Shown: piece after piece, positions 7,339 to 15,912 of the stretch | Numbering within the stretch: position 1 is the stretch's first letter | Layout: every line of letters starts with the position of its first letter | Source: Methylobacterium sp. W2 | GTDB lineage: Bacteria > Pseudomonadota > Alphaproteobacteria > Rhizobiales > Beijerinckiaceae | Assembly: GCF_020662345.1 (NCBI RefSeq) | Contig: NZ_VMOA01000037.1 | Location: 1-57,075, forward strand | Reading direction: 5' to 3' | DNA length: 57,075 bases | The notes under the pieces: model-generated | Seen by the model: the letters and a program-made list of their open reading frames with translations, nothing else | Databases searched by the model: none | What the model was told of the DNA's origin: nothing | Made by a program: the position numbers and the translations under genes

Positions 7339-8238
7339 ATGACGTCGGTCATGGACACGATGTTTCTCAACTCATCCTCGCGCCCTGCTCGAAGGACGCG
7401 GCTTGCCGCCTTTCCGGCCCTGGCACTCGCGGGCTCGCTGATGGCGGCGGGTACTGCTGGAGCGGCCGATCTCATGGAGATTCAGCGGCCACCGACCTTC
7501 CTCGCCCTCGACGAGAACCTCTGGGTCGTGACGGTGACGGCGACGGTGCAGGCGACGCCGAGCTTTCCGGGGTCGAGCGAGTATACCGCCATCGGCTACC
7601 CGTCGATCAGCATCGCCAAGGCCGGTACGCCGCGCCGCTTCTCGTCGCCCGATGACGGGATCAGCTTCTCGCTCTACGATTCGCCGCTCTTCAATGCCGG
7701 TCTGACGGCGGAATATGTTCCCGGCCGCTATTACGGCGATAACCGGCGTGACCTGTTCGGTCTCCGGGATGCCCGATTCGCGATCGAGCCGGGTGTCTTC
7801 GTCGAATATTACCCGACGCCGTGGCTGCGCGGCCGAGCGGAGCTGCGCCATGGGATCTTCGGGCATCACGGCTTCGTTGGCTCCCTCGGCGCGGACGTGA
7901 TCCAGCCCTTCGACCGCTGGCAGGTCTCGGTGGGCCCGCGCTTCAACTTCGGCGATGCCAGCTTCGCCCGGCGCTATTTCGGCGTTCAGCCGTTCGAGGC
8001 GGCCCTCAACGGGACGCTGACCCCGTTCCGGCCCGACAGCTATGTCACGGTGGGCGCATTGGGCGCTGCGACCTACACGTTCGACGAGCGGTGGGCTGCG
8101 ACGGGATATGTCGGCTACAACCGCATCGTCGGTTCATCTGCCGACAGCCCGCTGGTACGCCGCCAGTTCGGATCGCAGAACCAGTACACATTCGGCGTGA
8201 AGGTGAATTACAGCTTCACCACGCAGCCCTGGTTCTAG
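7339..8238 (+). CDS. MipA/OmpV family outer-membrane protein
   Basis: A 299-residue exported beta-barrel of the MipA/OmpV family, some members of which scaffold murein enzymes. A long signal region ends near TAGAADLME. The mature part alternates short strands typical of a barrel (GLTAEYVPGRYYGDNRRDLFGL, YVTVGALGAATYTFDERWAATGYVGYNRIVG, split here by loops) and ends in Phe, as outer-membrane barrels do. GTG 7333 is also in frame, but AGGGAA at 7325-7330 fits ATG 7339 better (8-base gap). It stands alone, separated from the upstream gene by a terminator. Function beyond the family call is unknown. Confidence 0.85.
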   Translation: MTSVMDTMFLNSSSRPARRTRLAAFPALALAGSLMAAGTAGAADLMEIQRPPTFLALDENLWVVTVTATVQATPSFPGSSEYTAIGYPSISIAKAGTPRRFSSPDDGISFSLYDSPLFNAGLTAEYVPGRYYGDNRRDLFGLRDARFAIEPGVFVEYYPTPWLRGRAELRHGIFGHHGFVGSLGADVIQPFDRWQVSVGPRFNFGDASFARRYFGVQPFEAALNGTLTPFRPDSYVTVGALGAATYTFDERWAATGYVGYNRIVGSSADSPLVRRQFGSQNQYTFGVKVNYSFTTQPWF

Positions 8239-8275
8239 GGACCAACGTCCGACACGGGCTGTTCGGGCCGCTGTT

Positions 8276-8509
8276 TCACCCGGCGACACGGGTCCGGACT
8301 CGTCCGCCCGGGACCGGCGGCGTCGCGAGGGCCCGTCGCCATATGAATCCGGCGAGGGCGATGGCGAGCCCGTATTGCAGCAACCCGTTCTCGGCGAGGT
8401 CTGCCGGTGCGATCTGTGCCTGGATCGCCCAGCGCGTCAGGACATTGAGCAGGATGAGCCCGGCGCAGAAGGCGGCGGCGGTGATCAGGGCGGCGACGAA
8501 ATCGGGCAT
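8276..8509 (-). CDS. Small two-helix membrane protein, unknown
   Basis: A 77-residue protein with two hydrophobic segments (about 5-28 and 43-58) and a basic Arg/Pro/Gly tail. I do not recognise a family. It is judged real because GGAGGT stands 6 bases before the ATG and the composition is a coherent membrane protein. It converges on the MipA-like gene 37 bases away and lies downstream of the GST gene on the same strand (75-base gap), so it could be co-transcribed with the GST. Confidence 0.65.
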   Translation of the reverse strand: MPDFVAALITAAAFCAGLILLNVLTRWAIQAQIAPADLAENGLLQYGLAIALAGFIWRRALATPPVPGGRVRTRVAG

Positions 8510-8583
8510 GGCACGACCTCCGGAGAACCGGATTTCGAACTAGCAAGGCGCGCGCCAGCCTTTTCCGACGACCGATCTCCGGT

Positions 8584-9195
8584 TCAGGCCGCCGGCAGCT
8601 TCGTCGCCTCCATGGCGGGGTGGGCGGCAAAGCTCGTGAACCAGGCCGCCAGATCTGGATGCTCCCGCTTCCAGCCGAGCTCGGTGAAGCGCAGATCGAG
8701 ATATCCGAGGGCGCAGGCGATGCTGATCGTCCCGATATCGACCCGGTCCGCGAAGCCTCCCGCCTGATCGTCGAGGGCCGCCAGTGCGCTCCGGATCTTG
8801 GCCTCCTGGCCGTCCATCCAGGCGACCGAGCGTTCGGAGGCGTCGCGGGCCGTGAGTTCGTAGCGGATCAGCAGGGCCGCATCGAGAATGGCGTCGGCGA
8901 TGGATTGCTCATTGAGCGCCGCCCAGCGGGCGGGGCCGGCCGGGGGGAACAGCCCTCCCCCGGCGCGGGCATCGAGATATTCGCAGATCACCCGGCTGTC
9001 GGCCAAGGCATGGCCCTCGTCGTCGAGGAGGGTCGGCACCTGCGCCATTGGGTGATGGGCGAGGATGGTGCCATCACGCTTCACCGGATGCGCGGCGCTC
9101 GGCAGCAATTCGATCCGGTCGACGATGCCCAGGACATGAGCGGAGGCCATGACCTTCCGCGCGAAGGGCGAGAAGTGCGAATGGAACAGCTTCAT
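8584..9195 (-). CDS. Glutathione S-transferase family protein
   Basis: A 203-residue cytosolic GST. The thioredoxin-like N domain starts MKLFHSHFSPFARKV (the SPFARKV region binds glutathione in this class), carries the cis-Pro MAQVPTL and the ADSRVICEYLD glutathione contact, and is followed by an all-helical C domain. It is close in size to the YibF-like group. The ATG at 9195 follows GGAAGG at a good distance; longer upstream readings have no ribosome site. Substrate is unknown. Confidence 0.9.
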   Translation of the reverse strand: MKLFHSHFSPFARKVMASAHVLGIVDRIELLPSAAHPVKRDGTILAHHPMAQVPTLLDDEGHALADSRVICEYLDARAGGGLFPPAGPARWAALNEQSIADAILDAALLIRYELTARDASERSVAWMDGQEAKIRSALAALDDQAGGFADRVDIGTISIACALGYLDLRFTELGWKREHPDLAAWFTSFAAHPAMEATKLPAA

Positions 9196-9308
9196 CGGGA
9201 CCTTCCGGGCTCGGATCGTCGGTATGAGGGGTGCCAGCCCGCTTTCGGCAAAAGCCGCCGCGAAGGCAAGCCCCGGCGACCTCACGATCGTGCTCGACGG
9301 TACCGAGA

Positions 9309-10490
9309 TCAGGGCCGGCGTGCGGGCTTCGGCTTCGGTTGTGCGACGGAGGCAGGGGCCGGGGCCACCGGCGCAGCCACCCGGGCGGGTCGTGGTGTTT
9401 CCACGGCGAGACGTTTCACCGGCCATCCGTCGCTCCAGCGCTCCATGTCGCTGAAGCGTGGGTTGGCCTTGAGACTCGTCGGATCCCCGCCGAACGCCGC
9501 GGCCGCGGCCAGATCGAACGTCTTCCAGTAGGCGAGATAGTCGAGACTGTCCGCGCGGGAATTGTTGAGTTGCGCCAGCAGCGTCGTCTGTTCACCCGTC
9601 AACGACATATCGGCCGACCATTTGAACGGGGCGGGCGGCTGCTTCGGGTCCTTCGGGGGCTCCGGCGGGAGCTTGATCGCACCGCCGTCATAGGCGGTGT
9701 CCACGGCGCCCGGCGAGGTCAATGTCGCCGTGAGCGAAGGGAACCCGTGATCGTCGGAGAGTGCGCGGACGAACAGCTTGCGCTCGGGTGCCACGGCACT
9801 CGCCTCGCGCAGGAGGCGCCTGGCGGCAAGGTCGGCGGCGCGGGCATCCCGATCGCCGATGACGGTGATGACTAGGGTTTCGGGCGCGATCTTCGACAGG
9901 TCGCGCAATACGACGCCCCTGGATTTGGCATCGCTTGCGATCCCGCCCGGCATGATCGCGAAGACGAGGCGAGGCACCGGCAGGCCCGCATCCTCGGCAT
10001 CGGCCGCGAGGTTGGCCGCGATCGGCGCGCCCGCGAGGTGGCCGATGAGGGCGACGCGCTTCAGGTCGGGCTTGGCATCGGGGTCGGTCTCGAGGTCCGC
10101 GAGGGCGGCCTTCACCAGCTTCTCGGCATTGCCGGTGGCATCGGCCGGCCGCGTCCGGTTGACCTCTTGGAAGCGTGGAAACACGACGAGATACCCGGCT
10201 CTGGCGAGGTGATCGATCCATGCCCCATAAGGCTGCGGGTTGGGCGAACCCCAGGCGTGGAGGAACACCACGACGGGTCGCCCTTCCGCGGGAGCCACGC
10301 CAGCCGCATGAAAGATGAAGCTTGCCGCACTAGGTCGCCCGAGCGCCCGTTTCACGATGGCAACGGAGCGGTCTCCGACCCCGCCCGGGCCTTCGGCGGG
10401 CTGATTGGGCGGCGTCGCGCCGAGGACCGGTTCGCACAACGACGCGACGACGAGCGACGCGCCGAGAACGAGGCAGGCTTTCAAACGCAT
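9309..10490 (-). CDS. Exported alpha/beta-hydrolase-like protein lacking the Ser nucleophile
   Basis: A 393-residue protein with a signal peptide (MRLKACLVLGASLVVASL) and an alpha/beta-hydrolase core: the strand VVVFLHAWGSP, the nucleophile elbow at about 149-154, a GDRDA acid loop and a SDDHGF histidine loop. At the elbow the usual G-x-S-x-G reads GHLAG, with Leu152 (codon 10035-10037) in place of Ser. If the read is correct the protein cannot use the classical mechanism. The last 40 residues are Pro/Ala/Lys-rich. It resembles secreted dienelactone/PET-hydrolase-like proteins in layout. It may be a binding or structural pseudo-enzyme, or use another residue. Confidence 0.7.
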   Translation of the reverse strand: MRLKACLVLGASLVVASLCEPVLGATPPNQPAEGPGGVGDRSVAIVKRALGRPSAASFIFHAAGVAPAEGRPVVVFLHAWGSPNPQPYGAWIDHLARAGYLVVFPRFQEVNRTRPADATGNAEKLVKAALADLETDPDAKPDLKRVALIGHLAGAPIAANLAADAEDAGLPVPRLVFAIMPGGIASDAKSRGVVLRDLSKIAPETLVITVIGDRDARAADLAARRLLREASAVAPERKLFVRALSDDHGFPSLTATLTSPGAVDTAYDGGAIKLPPEPPKDPKQPPAPFKWSADMSLTGEQTTLLAQLNNSRADSLDYLAYWKTFDLAAAAAFGGDPTSLKANPRFSDMERWSDGWPVKRLAVETPRPARVAAPVAPAPASVAQPKPKPARRP

Positions 10491-10648
10491 GACGGGCTCG
10501 TCAGATCGATCCGGAGGGGCGCGTCCGGAATATCAGGTTTCGATCGATGAAAGCGAGGCGATCCCGGTCTTCCGCCAAGTCCTGACCGATTGCGTCATTC
10601 AGGCCGCACCAATGGTGCGATCCGGATCACGACAAGAGCACCACCGCC

Positions 10649-10891
10649 CTATCGCGATGCCGCACCGGCCTTGCGTCTGTCATCGACGAGCGTCGCCAAG
10701 CGAAGCAGTTCCTCCGGCATGGAAGGGTCGATGACCTCGCTGTAGAGCGTGCGCAGATTGTCGCCGACCTTCTGCATCATCCTCGACTCCGAGTAGACCG
10801 TATACGATTGGCCGGATCGACTGATATTGGCCATGGTCATAGCAGCGGCGGTGCTCATTCGAAGCTCGTATAACCGGGTTCCATCGATCAT
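10649..10891 (-). CDS. NepR-like anti-sigma factor (general stress response)
   Basis: An 80-residue protein whose second half, VGDNLRTLYSEVIDPSMPEE followed by LLRLATLVDD, matches the NepR pattern: helix with G-x-x-LR-x-x-Y-x-x-V, a Pro-bearing linker, then a Leu-rich helix. NepR proteins sequester the ECF sigma factor EcfG until phosphorylated PhyR binds them. The start is uncertain: ATG 10891 is used, but ATG 10858 gives a more usual NepR size and neither has a strong ribosome site. A single-domain response regulator lies 77 bases upstream on the same strand. No ecfG or phyR gene is in the window, so this may be an extra NepR paralogue. The family call rests on pattern only. Confidence 0.6.
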   Translation of the reverse strand: MIDGTRLYELRMSTAAAMTMANISRSGQSYTVYSESRMMQKVGDNLRTLYSEVIDPSMPEELLRLATLVDDRRKAGAASR

Positions 10892-10968
10892 GGACTGATG
10901 GACCAACGGCTGGAGCCGAAGAAGTTTCCTCTTAAACTAGGATAATTTTGGTTATGGGCCGAACACCA

Positions 10969-11403
10969 TCAGGGGGTATTGCCGCCGATCCTGTCGATGC
11001 CGGGACCTTGCTCGGGCGTGCGGCCTGACGCCTCCTCGACCCAGGCCAGAATATCCGACGCCCGCCACGGCTTCGGGATGAAGGTCGCGGAAACCCGCAG
11101 GTCGCTCGGCTGATCCCCAGCATCGCCGGAGGTCAGCAGAACCCGCACACGGGGCCAGGTGACGCCGATGATCCGGGCGAGCTCGAAACCGCCGATGGGT
11201 CCAGGTGTGCGCACATCGGAGAAGACGACGCTCACTGCGCCATCCTTCTCGTTCAAGATCGCCAAGGCTCTCTCGGCGGTCTCCGCCTCGATGACGCTGA
11301 AGCCGGTCTCTTCCAGTAAGGCGGCCGCGAGAAATCGCTCGTCGGGCTCGTCCTCGACGACGAGGATCACTGGTTTCGCGCCCGATGGATTCACAGCACT
11401 CAT
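10969..11403 (-). CDS. Single-domain response regulator
   Basis: A 144-residue receiver-only protein. The REC motifs are complete: acidic pair VVEDEPDE near residue 15, phospho-acceptor Asp in VVFSDVRTP, the Thr/Ser switch in VLLTSGDA and the Lys in FIPKPWRA. No output domain follows; about 20 disordered residues end it. Such proteins act as phosphate shuttles or by binding partners. The next gene downstream is the NepR-like protein, which suggests a link to general stress signalling, where single-domain regulators such as SdrG act in related bacteria. No histidine kinase is adjacent. Confidence 0.85.
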   Translation of the reverse strand: MSAVNPSGAKPVILVVEDEPDERFLAAALLEETGFSVIEAETAERALAILNEKDGAVSVVFSDVRTPGPIGGFELARIIGVTWPRVRVLLTSGDAGDQPSDLRVSATFIPKPWRASDILAWVEEASGRTPEQGPGIDRIGGNTP

Positions 11404-11424
11404 GGGTCCGGAACGCTCTTCAGG

Positions 11425-11449
11425 GCTGGCGGCCGCATCGGCCGCCAGC
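11425..11449. repeat. GC hairpin upstream of the response regulator
   Basis: A perfect 10-bp inverted repeat (GCTGGCGGCC, 5-base loop) lies 22 bases upstream of the regulator ATG. No T-run. In the 236-base gap to the next gene it is the only clear structure; it could influence translation or end an upstream transcript. Confidence 0.4.
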
Positions 11450-11639
11450 TCAGCAACGCTATGTAGTCCTGCCCGTCAATGTGTCGATCCAGCGCTCGGA
11501 TCATGAATTTCGACGGGTTTTTGCCGCGGAATCATGATCAAGGTGCCGGTTTCTCAATTCTAGCAGAGGGAACGCCCTCGCGGGAGATGCCGGGTCGCCC
11601 CGCTGAGCCATTCTTCGCACCTGCGGACTGCCGTACGAT

Positions 11640-12539
11640 TTACCCGACCCCGTGGCTTTTGAGGAACGCCAGAGCGCGAGCCCAACCCTGCTCGGCGCTG
11701 TCCCTGCGATAGCTCGGCCGGTAATCGGCGTGAAACCCGTGCGGCGCCTCCGGGAAGACGACGAGCTCGACACTGCGCCCCGCGGCGTTCGCCCGGTCGC
11801 GGGCGTCCTCGACACTGGCCACGGGGATGCCCGTATCGGCGCCGCCGTAGATCGCGAGGAGCGGTGCATGGAGATCGGTCGCCACGTCCCCCGCCGTTTT
11901 GGGCTGAAGCTCCGTGCGGTCGCCGCCAAGGGGCCCGTACCAGGCCACCGCTGCCTTCAGGTCGCGTCTGTGCGCCGCGTAGAGCCACGCCCCGCGACCT
12001 CCCCGACACCATCCCATCGTGCCGATCCGCTCCGCATCGGCCTTCGAGTCGGCGACGGCCCAGGATGCCGCGGCGTCGAGATCCGCGATCCACTGGGCGT
12101 CCGGGGTCTTCAGGATGACGTCGCGGACGATCGCCTTCACGTCCGTCATCGTCGAGAGATCGCCCTGCCGCGCGTAGAGTTCGGGCGCGACCGCGCAATA
12201 GCCGACCTTGGCCAGACGGCGGCAGACGTCCTTGATGTATTCGTGAACCCCGAAGATCTCTTCGATGACGAGAATCAGGGGAAACGGACCCGCTCCCTCG
12301 GGCATCGCCCGGTAACCCGGCATCGGCCCGTCGGCCGCCGGAATCTTGATTTCGCCGGCAACGAGACCGGCCGAATCCGTCGTGACCACCTGCGCCTGTG
12401 CATTCGCCTCGGCCAGGGTGAACCCGGCGATGAGGCTCGTCATGACGAAGCCCCGCCGCGAGAAGGGCGGGACCACGAGCCCGTCGAGGCCGCCCAGGCC
12501 CGTGCTCCGCTGGTCCTTGTCCGTCCCGTGATCGTCCAT
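11640..12539 (-). CDS. Tat-exported dienelactone hydrolase family protein
   Basis: A 299-residue dienelactone-hydrolase-fold enzyme. A twin-arginine signal (PFSRRGFVMTSLIAGFTLA) predicts export of the folded protein. The catalytic Cys sits in GTMGWCRGGRGA, the Asp in YGGADTGIP and the His in PEAPHGFHADY, so the Cys-Asp-His triad of the family is intact; Glu in VIEEIFG matches the residue that tunes the Cys. Typical substrates are cyclic esters or lactones, but the true one cannot be read from sequence. The start is ATG 12539 with GGAGAG upstream. A hypothetical gene ends 70 bases upstream on the same strand. Confidence 0.9.
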   Translation of the reverse strand: MDDHGTDKDQRSTGLGGLDGLVVPPFSRRGFVMTSLIAGFTLAEANAQAQVVTTDSAGLVAGEIKIPAADGPMPGYRAMPEGAGPFPLILVIEEIFGVHEYIKDVCRRLAKVGYCAVAPELYARQGDLSTMTDVKAIVRDVILKTPDAQWIADLDAAASWAVADSKADAERIGTMGWCRGGRGAWLYAAHRRDLKAAVAWYGPLGGDRTELQPKTAGDVATDLHAPLLAIYGGADTGIPVASVEDARDRANAAGRSVELVVFPEAPHGFHADYRPSYRRDSAEQGWARALAFLKSHGVG

Positions 12540-12609
12540 GGGATGCTCTCCTGCCCGGCGCCGTACGACGCGTCTTCAGGGAACTAGGGCGTCACCGGGA
12601 GAGGTCACG

Positions 12610-13071
12610 TTAGGACAGGGCCGCGCGCGGCATCTCGGCGTCGTCCTTCCGACCGGCACCATTGCGATGCGGGGACGGACGGTTATCCGTCGCGGCGGGC
12701 CGCCGGCGGGTGATGGATTTCGGACGCACCAGTTCCGCCAGCTTGGTGAAACCGTCGCCGCCGGGCTGACCGCCCTGCCCCATCCGGAGACCGAAGCCGG
12801 TGACGAAGGATTGGGCCAGCGCCTCGTCGCGCGCCACGTCGAACAGATCGGCGGCTGCCAGGAACGCCTCACGGAACGGGCGTAGGGAGCACCAGCTCTT
12901 CTCCGCGAGATGGAGCGGCCATTCCCAAAGACCGGTCTCGGAGCGCCGCCCCAGACCGTCGCGCGCGATGAAATATCCGGTCTCGCGATGCTCCAGACCA
13001 TCCGCGATCACGCGCCAATCGGCATTCTCGAACAGGACCACATCGTCGCCTGAAGCCTCGAGGTCGATCAT
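12610..13071 (-). CDS. Hypothetical protein, 153 aa
   Basis: I do not recognise a family. From ATG 13071 (GGGGAACC about 5 bases upstream) the product starts MIDLEASGDDVVLFENADWR, contains several Trp residues (WRVIADGLE, GLWEWPLHLAEKSW) and a helical Ala-rich middle, and ends in a basic Arg/Pro-rich tail. There is no signal peptide or membrane segment. An open extension of 32 codons upstream lacks a start signal. It may be co-transcribed with the dienelactone hydrolase. Confidence 0.65.
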   Translation of the reverse strand: MIDLEASGDDVVLFENADWRVIADGLEHRETGYFIARDGLGRRSETGLWEWPLHLAEKSWCSLRPFREAFLAAADLFDVARDEALAQSFVTGFGLRMGQGGQPGGDGFTKLAELVRPKSITRRRPAATDNRPSPHRNGAGRKDDAEMPRAALS

Positions 13072-13228
13072 CCGGTTCCCCTGCCATCGTGGAGGAGCAA
13101 GCTGACGCAAGCTCGCTCTCCGTTGGAACAATGAGGGAACATTGGTAGGAAACGGAACGGGCGTCAAGACGCTTGTTCACGCTGCGTTCGCGTCGGGTCT
13201 GCGGTCGAGTAAGGTCGATTCGCTGCGT

Positions 13229-13714
13229 TCAGCGCGAGCCGAACATCGTATGCTCGACCCGGTCCCCCGCTTTGATGCCGAGCTTCGCCGTCGTGCCGGC
13301 ATTGAGTTCCAGCACCGCCAGCACCGGTTCGCCCGATAGGATGACCTTGGTCGACAAGGGCTCGGTATTCGTAGCAACCCGGGCGATGCTTCCGTCGGGC
13401 CTGATGAAGAGCATGTCGAGGGGCAGGTAGGTGTTCTTCATCCACATGGCGACACGTTCGACCTTCTGAAAGTCGAACAGCATGCCGTGTTCGGGCGGCA
13501 TTGAGCGGCGGAACATCAGGCCGCGCGAGCGCGATTCGTCGTCGCGCATCACCTCGACGGAGAAACTGTGCCGGGCGCCCCTGCCGGTAATCTCTAGAGG
13601 CTCCGTCGCCGCGACCTCCTGAGCCGTGGCGGCGCCGAGACCGGCCAGGATCGCGACCAGGATCAGGAGCGCGCGCAGAGGCGCGAGCGAGCGAAGGTCG
13701 TGGAACGGTGTCAC
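13229..13714 (-). CDS. DUF192 family exported protein
   Basis: A 161-residue protein: an N-terminal signal/anchor (LRALLILVAILAGLGAATAQ) and one DUF192 domain with the hallmark stretches RSRGLMFRRSMPPEHGMLFD, MWMKNTYLPLDMLFI and VLELNAGTTAKLGIKAGD. DUF192 proteins are small periplasmic or secreted proteins of unknown biochemical role, frequent beside cold-shock genes in this bacterial group. The start is GTG 13714, because the nearest ATG is out of frame. It follows the tandem cold-shock gene by 12 bases and is surely co-transcribed. Confidence 0.88.
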   Translation of the reverse strand: MTPFHDLRSLAPLRALLILVAILAGLGAATAQEVAATEPLEITGRGARHSFSVEVMRDDESRSRGLMFRRSMPPEHGMLFDFQKVERVAMWMKNTYLPLDMLFIRPDGSIARVATNTEPLSTKVILSGEPVLAVLELNAGTTAKLGIKAGDRVEHTMFGSR

Positions 13715-13726
13715 GTGGTCATTCCG

Positions 13727-14344
13727 TCAGTGGGAGGCAGGCAGCGCGCCGTCCAGAAGCCGAACCTCGGCCGCCATCTTGCCCTTCGAACCGTCGCCAT
13801 ATCGCACGAGAACGGTCTCGCCGGGCTTCAGTTCGGCGATTCCGTAGCGACGCAACGTCTCCATATGGACGAAGATGTCGGGAGAGCCGTCGCCACGGCT
13901 GAGGAATCCGAACCCGCGCAGGCGGTTGAACCACTTCACCACGGCCGTCTCAAGGCCGCTCGTCGCCGTCACGCTCACATGGGTGCGGGGCATGGGAAGT
14001 TCGGAAGGGTGCGTCGCCGTTGACTGGTCGAGGGAGATCACCCGGAAGGCCTGCCAGCCCCGCGGGCGCTCGGTGGCTTCCACTACGATCCGTGCGCCCT
14101 CGCTCGCCGCCTGATGCCCATCGCGGCGAAGGCAGGTGATGTGAACCAGCACGTCGGCGGAGCCATCGTCCGGCAGGATGAAGCCGAACCCCTTCGAGAC
14201 GTCGAACCACTTGATGCGTCCCGAAACCTCGACGAGGTCGAGGGGGCGCAACACCTCTCCGTCGGCGAGATCGGTGCCGCGCCCGTTGGCCGAGTCTCCC
14301 GAGCCATGGAGCCCATGCGGGCCTGATCCGACATCGTCCGACAT
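13727..14344 (-). CDS. Tandem cold-shock domain protein
   Basis: A 205-residue protein with two cold-shock domains joined by a linker. Domain 1 (about 27-95) carries GRIKWFDVSKGFGFILPDDG and DVLVHITCL; domain 2 (about 130-200) carries VKWFNRLRGFGFLSRGDG and DIFVHMETLRRYG. These are the RNP1 and RNP2 nucleic-acid-binding motifs. Double cold-shock proteins are usual in alphaproteobacteria and act as RNA chaperones. ATG 14344 is used; a GTG 42 bases upstream is in frame. DUF192 follows by 12 bases. Confidence 0.93.
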   Translation of the reverse strand: MSDDVGSGPHGLHGSGDSANGRGTDLADGEVLRPLDLVEVSGRIKWFDVSKGFGFILPDDGSADVLVHITCLRRDGHQAASEGARIVVEATERPRGWQAFRVISLDQSTATHPSELPMPRTHVSVTATSGLETAVVKWFNRLRGFGFLSRGDGSPDIFVHMETLRRYGIAELKPGETVLVRYGDGSKGKMAAEVRLLDGALPASH

Positions 14345-14787
14345 GTAAGCAACCCACACCGAATCACGCGTCGCGATCCGCACCACAGATTAACAAAGTC
14401 GCAACCCGGCGGAAGCCCGTTTGACCGACATCGACTGCGGCGATTGATACATTCTTCAGCATATCGGCTGGGGCGCAACAAACCGTCCGGGACGTGCCAT
14501 CGGGGCTGACTCTGCTCCCGTGCTCGTGCGGTAATCTCTTCATGCCGAGGACCGGACCGTGTTCCGGCCGATCACGATCGGTCGCCGTCACGTTCGGCAG
14601 AGGCCCTGCATTTCCTCACCGCACCGGAGCGAACGGGCGATCCAACGATGGCGGTGCCCTTGCGTCGAGCTCATGACCGGCGATAGCCAACGCGGATGAT
14701 CCAGACCTTCCTTTCCGGGGTCGGGCCCTCGCCCCGCCCGCGCTCCTCGCACCGGCCCGAACGGCACCCCCATTCGAGGCCGCACGC
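14345..14787. other. 443-bp divergent intergenic region
   Basis: This gap separates the cold-shock gene from the divergent DUF1624 gene and must hold both promoters. Short AT-richer patches occur near 14385-14395 and 14445-14465. Open frames on either strand have neither ribosome sites nor sensible composition. I see no RNA gene and no strong terminator. A structured cold-shock leader is possible but cannot be shown by eye. Confidence 0.5.
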
Positions 14788-15825
14788 ATGAGCGCTTCCA
14801 CGGCGAGCCCCGACACGGGTGCCGAAGCGCCACCATCCGCCGCCCGGTTCGGCCAGCCACGGCGGTTCGATCTCATCGATGCGGCACGCGGCGTCGCCCT
14901 CGTGGCGATGGCCGCCTATCACACCACCTGGGATCTCGGATATCTGGCGCTCACGCCGGAGAACTACGCCCTGGCGCCCCTGGGCAAGGTCGCGGCCCAT
15001 CTCATCGCCGGCTCGTTCCTGGTGCTCGTCGGCATCGGCCTCGTCCTGATGAATCGGGATGGCCTCCGGCCCCGCGCGTTCCTCCTGCGGCTCGCGCGGA
15101 TCGGCATCGCCGCCCTCCTGATCACGGCCGCGACGCTCTACGCCTTCCCGGACAGCTACATCTTCTTCGGCATCCTGCACTGCATCGCCGTATCGAGCGT
15201 GCTCGCCGTGCCGTTCCTGCGGGTGTCGCCGGTGGCGGCTCTGGTAGTCGGCATCGTCGTGCTGGCCGCGCCGGCCGTGATGGCGAACCCGGATTATCAT
15301 CTCGCCGTCTTCGACGATCCGATCCTGAGTTTCCTCGGCCTCGGCATGCTGCCGCCGCGCACCAACGATTACGTGCCGCTGTTTCCCTGGTTCGGGCTGG
15401 TTCTCCTAGGGCTCGCGCTGGCAAGGCTCGGGCTGCCGGCCTTCCTGCGCAGTGGACTGTCGCAATGGCGGCCGGGCTCGCTCGTCTCGCGGGGGCTGGC
15501 CCTGGCCGGACGCCACAGCCTCGCGGTGTATCTCGTGCACCAGCCGCTTCTGCTCGCCCTGCTGACGGGCGTCGTGACCGTGACCGGTCCACATCCGAAG
15601 GCCGGTCTCGTCGCTTTCCGTCAGGATTACCGCACGCAGTGCGAGGCGACCGGGGGCAATGCGCAGACATGTCGGGTGGCCGCCCGCTGCGTTGCCGAGG
15701 CCCTCCAGCGCGAGAATCTATGGGCGATCAAGGGGCGGAGTTTCAATGTGGAGGAGCGGGCGAAGGCCCAGGCTCTGTCCCAATCCTGCTACGACACGGC
15801 CGATGGTCCGGTTGTTTCACCGTAG
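14788..15825 (+). CDS. DUF1624 / heparan-alpha-glucosaminide N-acetyltransferase-like membrane protein
   Basis: A 345-residue integral membrane protein of the DUF1624 (COG3503) family. About eight hydrophobic helices follow the signature RFDLIDAARGVALVAMAAYHTTWDL; the family is named after the lysosomal acetyl transporter/transferase, whose active His may correspond to the His of AAYHTTWD. A second motif LAVYLVHQPLLLAL ends the membrane part, and a 70-residue soluble tail with four Cys follows. The bacterial substrate is unknown. ATG 14788 has GAGG about 8 bases upstream. Confidence 0.82.
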   Translation: MSASTASPDTGAEAPPSAARFGQPRRFDLIDAARGVALVAMAAYHTTWDLGYLALTPENYALAPLGKVAAHLIAGSFLVLVGIGLVLMNRDGLRPRAFLLRLARIGIAALLITAATLYAFPDSYIFFGILHCIAVSSVLAVPFLRVSPVAALVVGIVVLAAPAVMANPDYHLAVFDDPILSFLGLGMLPPRTNDYVPLFPWFGLVLLGLALARLGLPAFLRSGLSQWRPGSLVSRGLALAGRHSLAVYLVHQPLLLALLTGVVTVTGPHPKAGLVAFRQDYRTQCEATGGNAQTCRVAARCVAEALQRENLWAIKGRSFNVEERAKAQALSQSCYDTADGPVVSP

Positions 15826-15842
15826 GACCGCCTTGAACGAAC

Positions 15843-15872
15843 GGCACCCGCCTCACGAGGGAAGCGGGTGCC
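15843..15872. terminator. Hairpin between convergent DUF1624 and efp genes
   Basis: GGCACCCGC (15843-15851) pairs perfectly with 15864-15872 across a 12-base loop, between two converging genes. The following bases are only modestly T-rich. A 12-bp palindrome (CGAGGATCCTCG, 15897-15908) stands between it and the efp stop. Confidence 0.45.
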
Positions 15873-15912
15873 CAAACTTTCGATAAATATGAGCCTCGAG
15901 GATCCTCGATCC

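Noticed and set aside
14588..14876. Short minus-strand frames in the gap before the DUF1624 gene
   Set aside because: They overlap the DUF1624 N terminus, lack ribosome sites and have Arg/Gly-rich shadow composition.
15897..15908. 12-bp palindrome CGAGGATCCTCG near the efp stop
   Set aside because: It contains a common GGATCC core and lies at a convergent 3' end; it is too short and GC-rich to claim as an operator.
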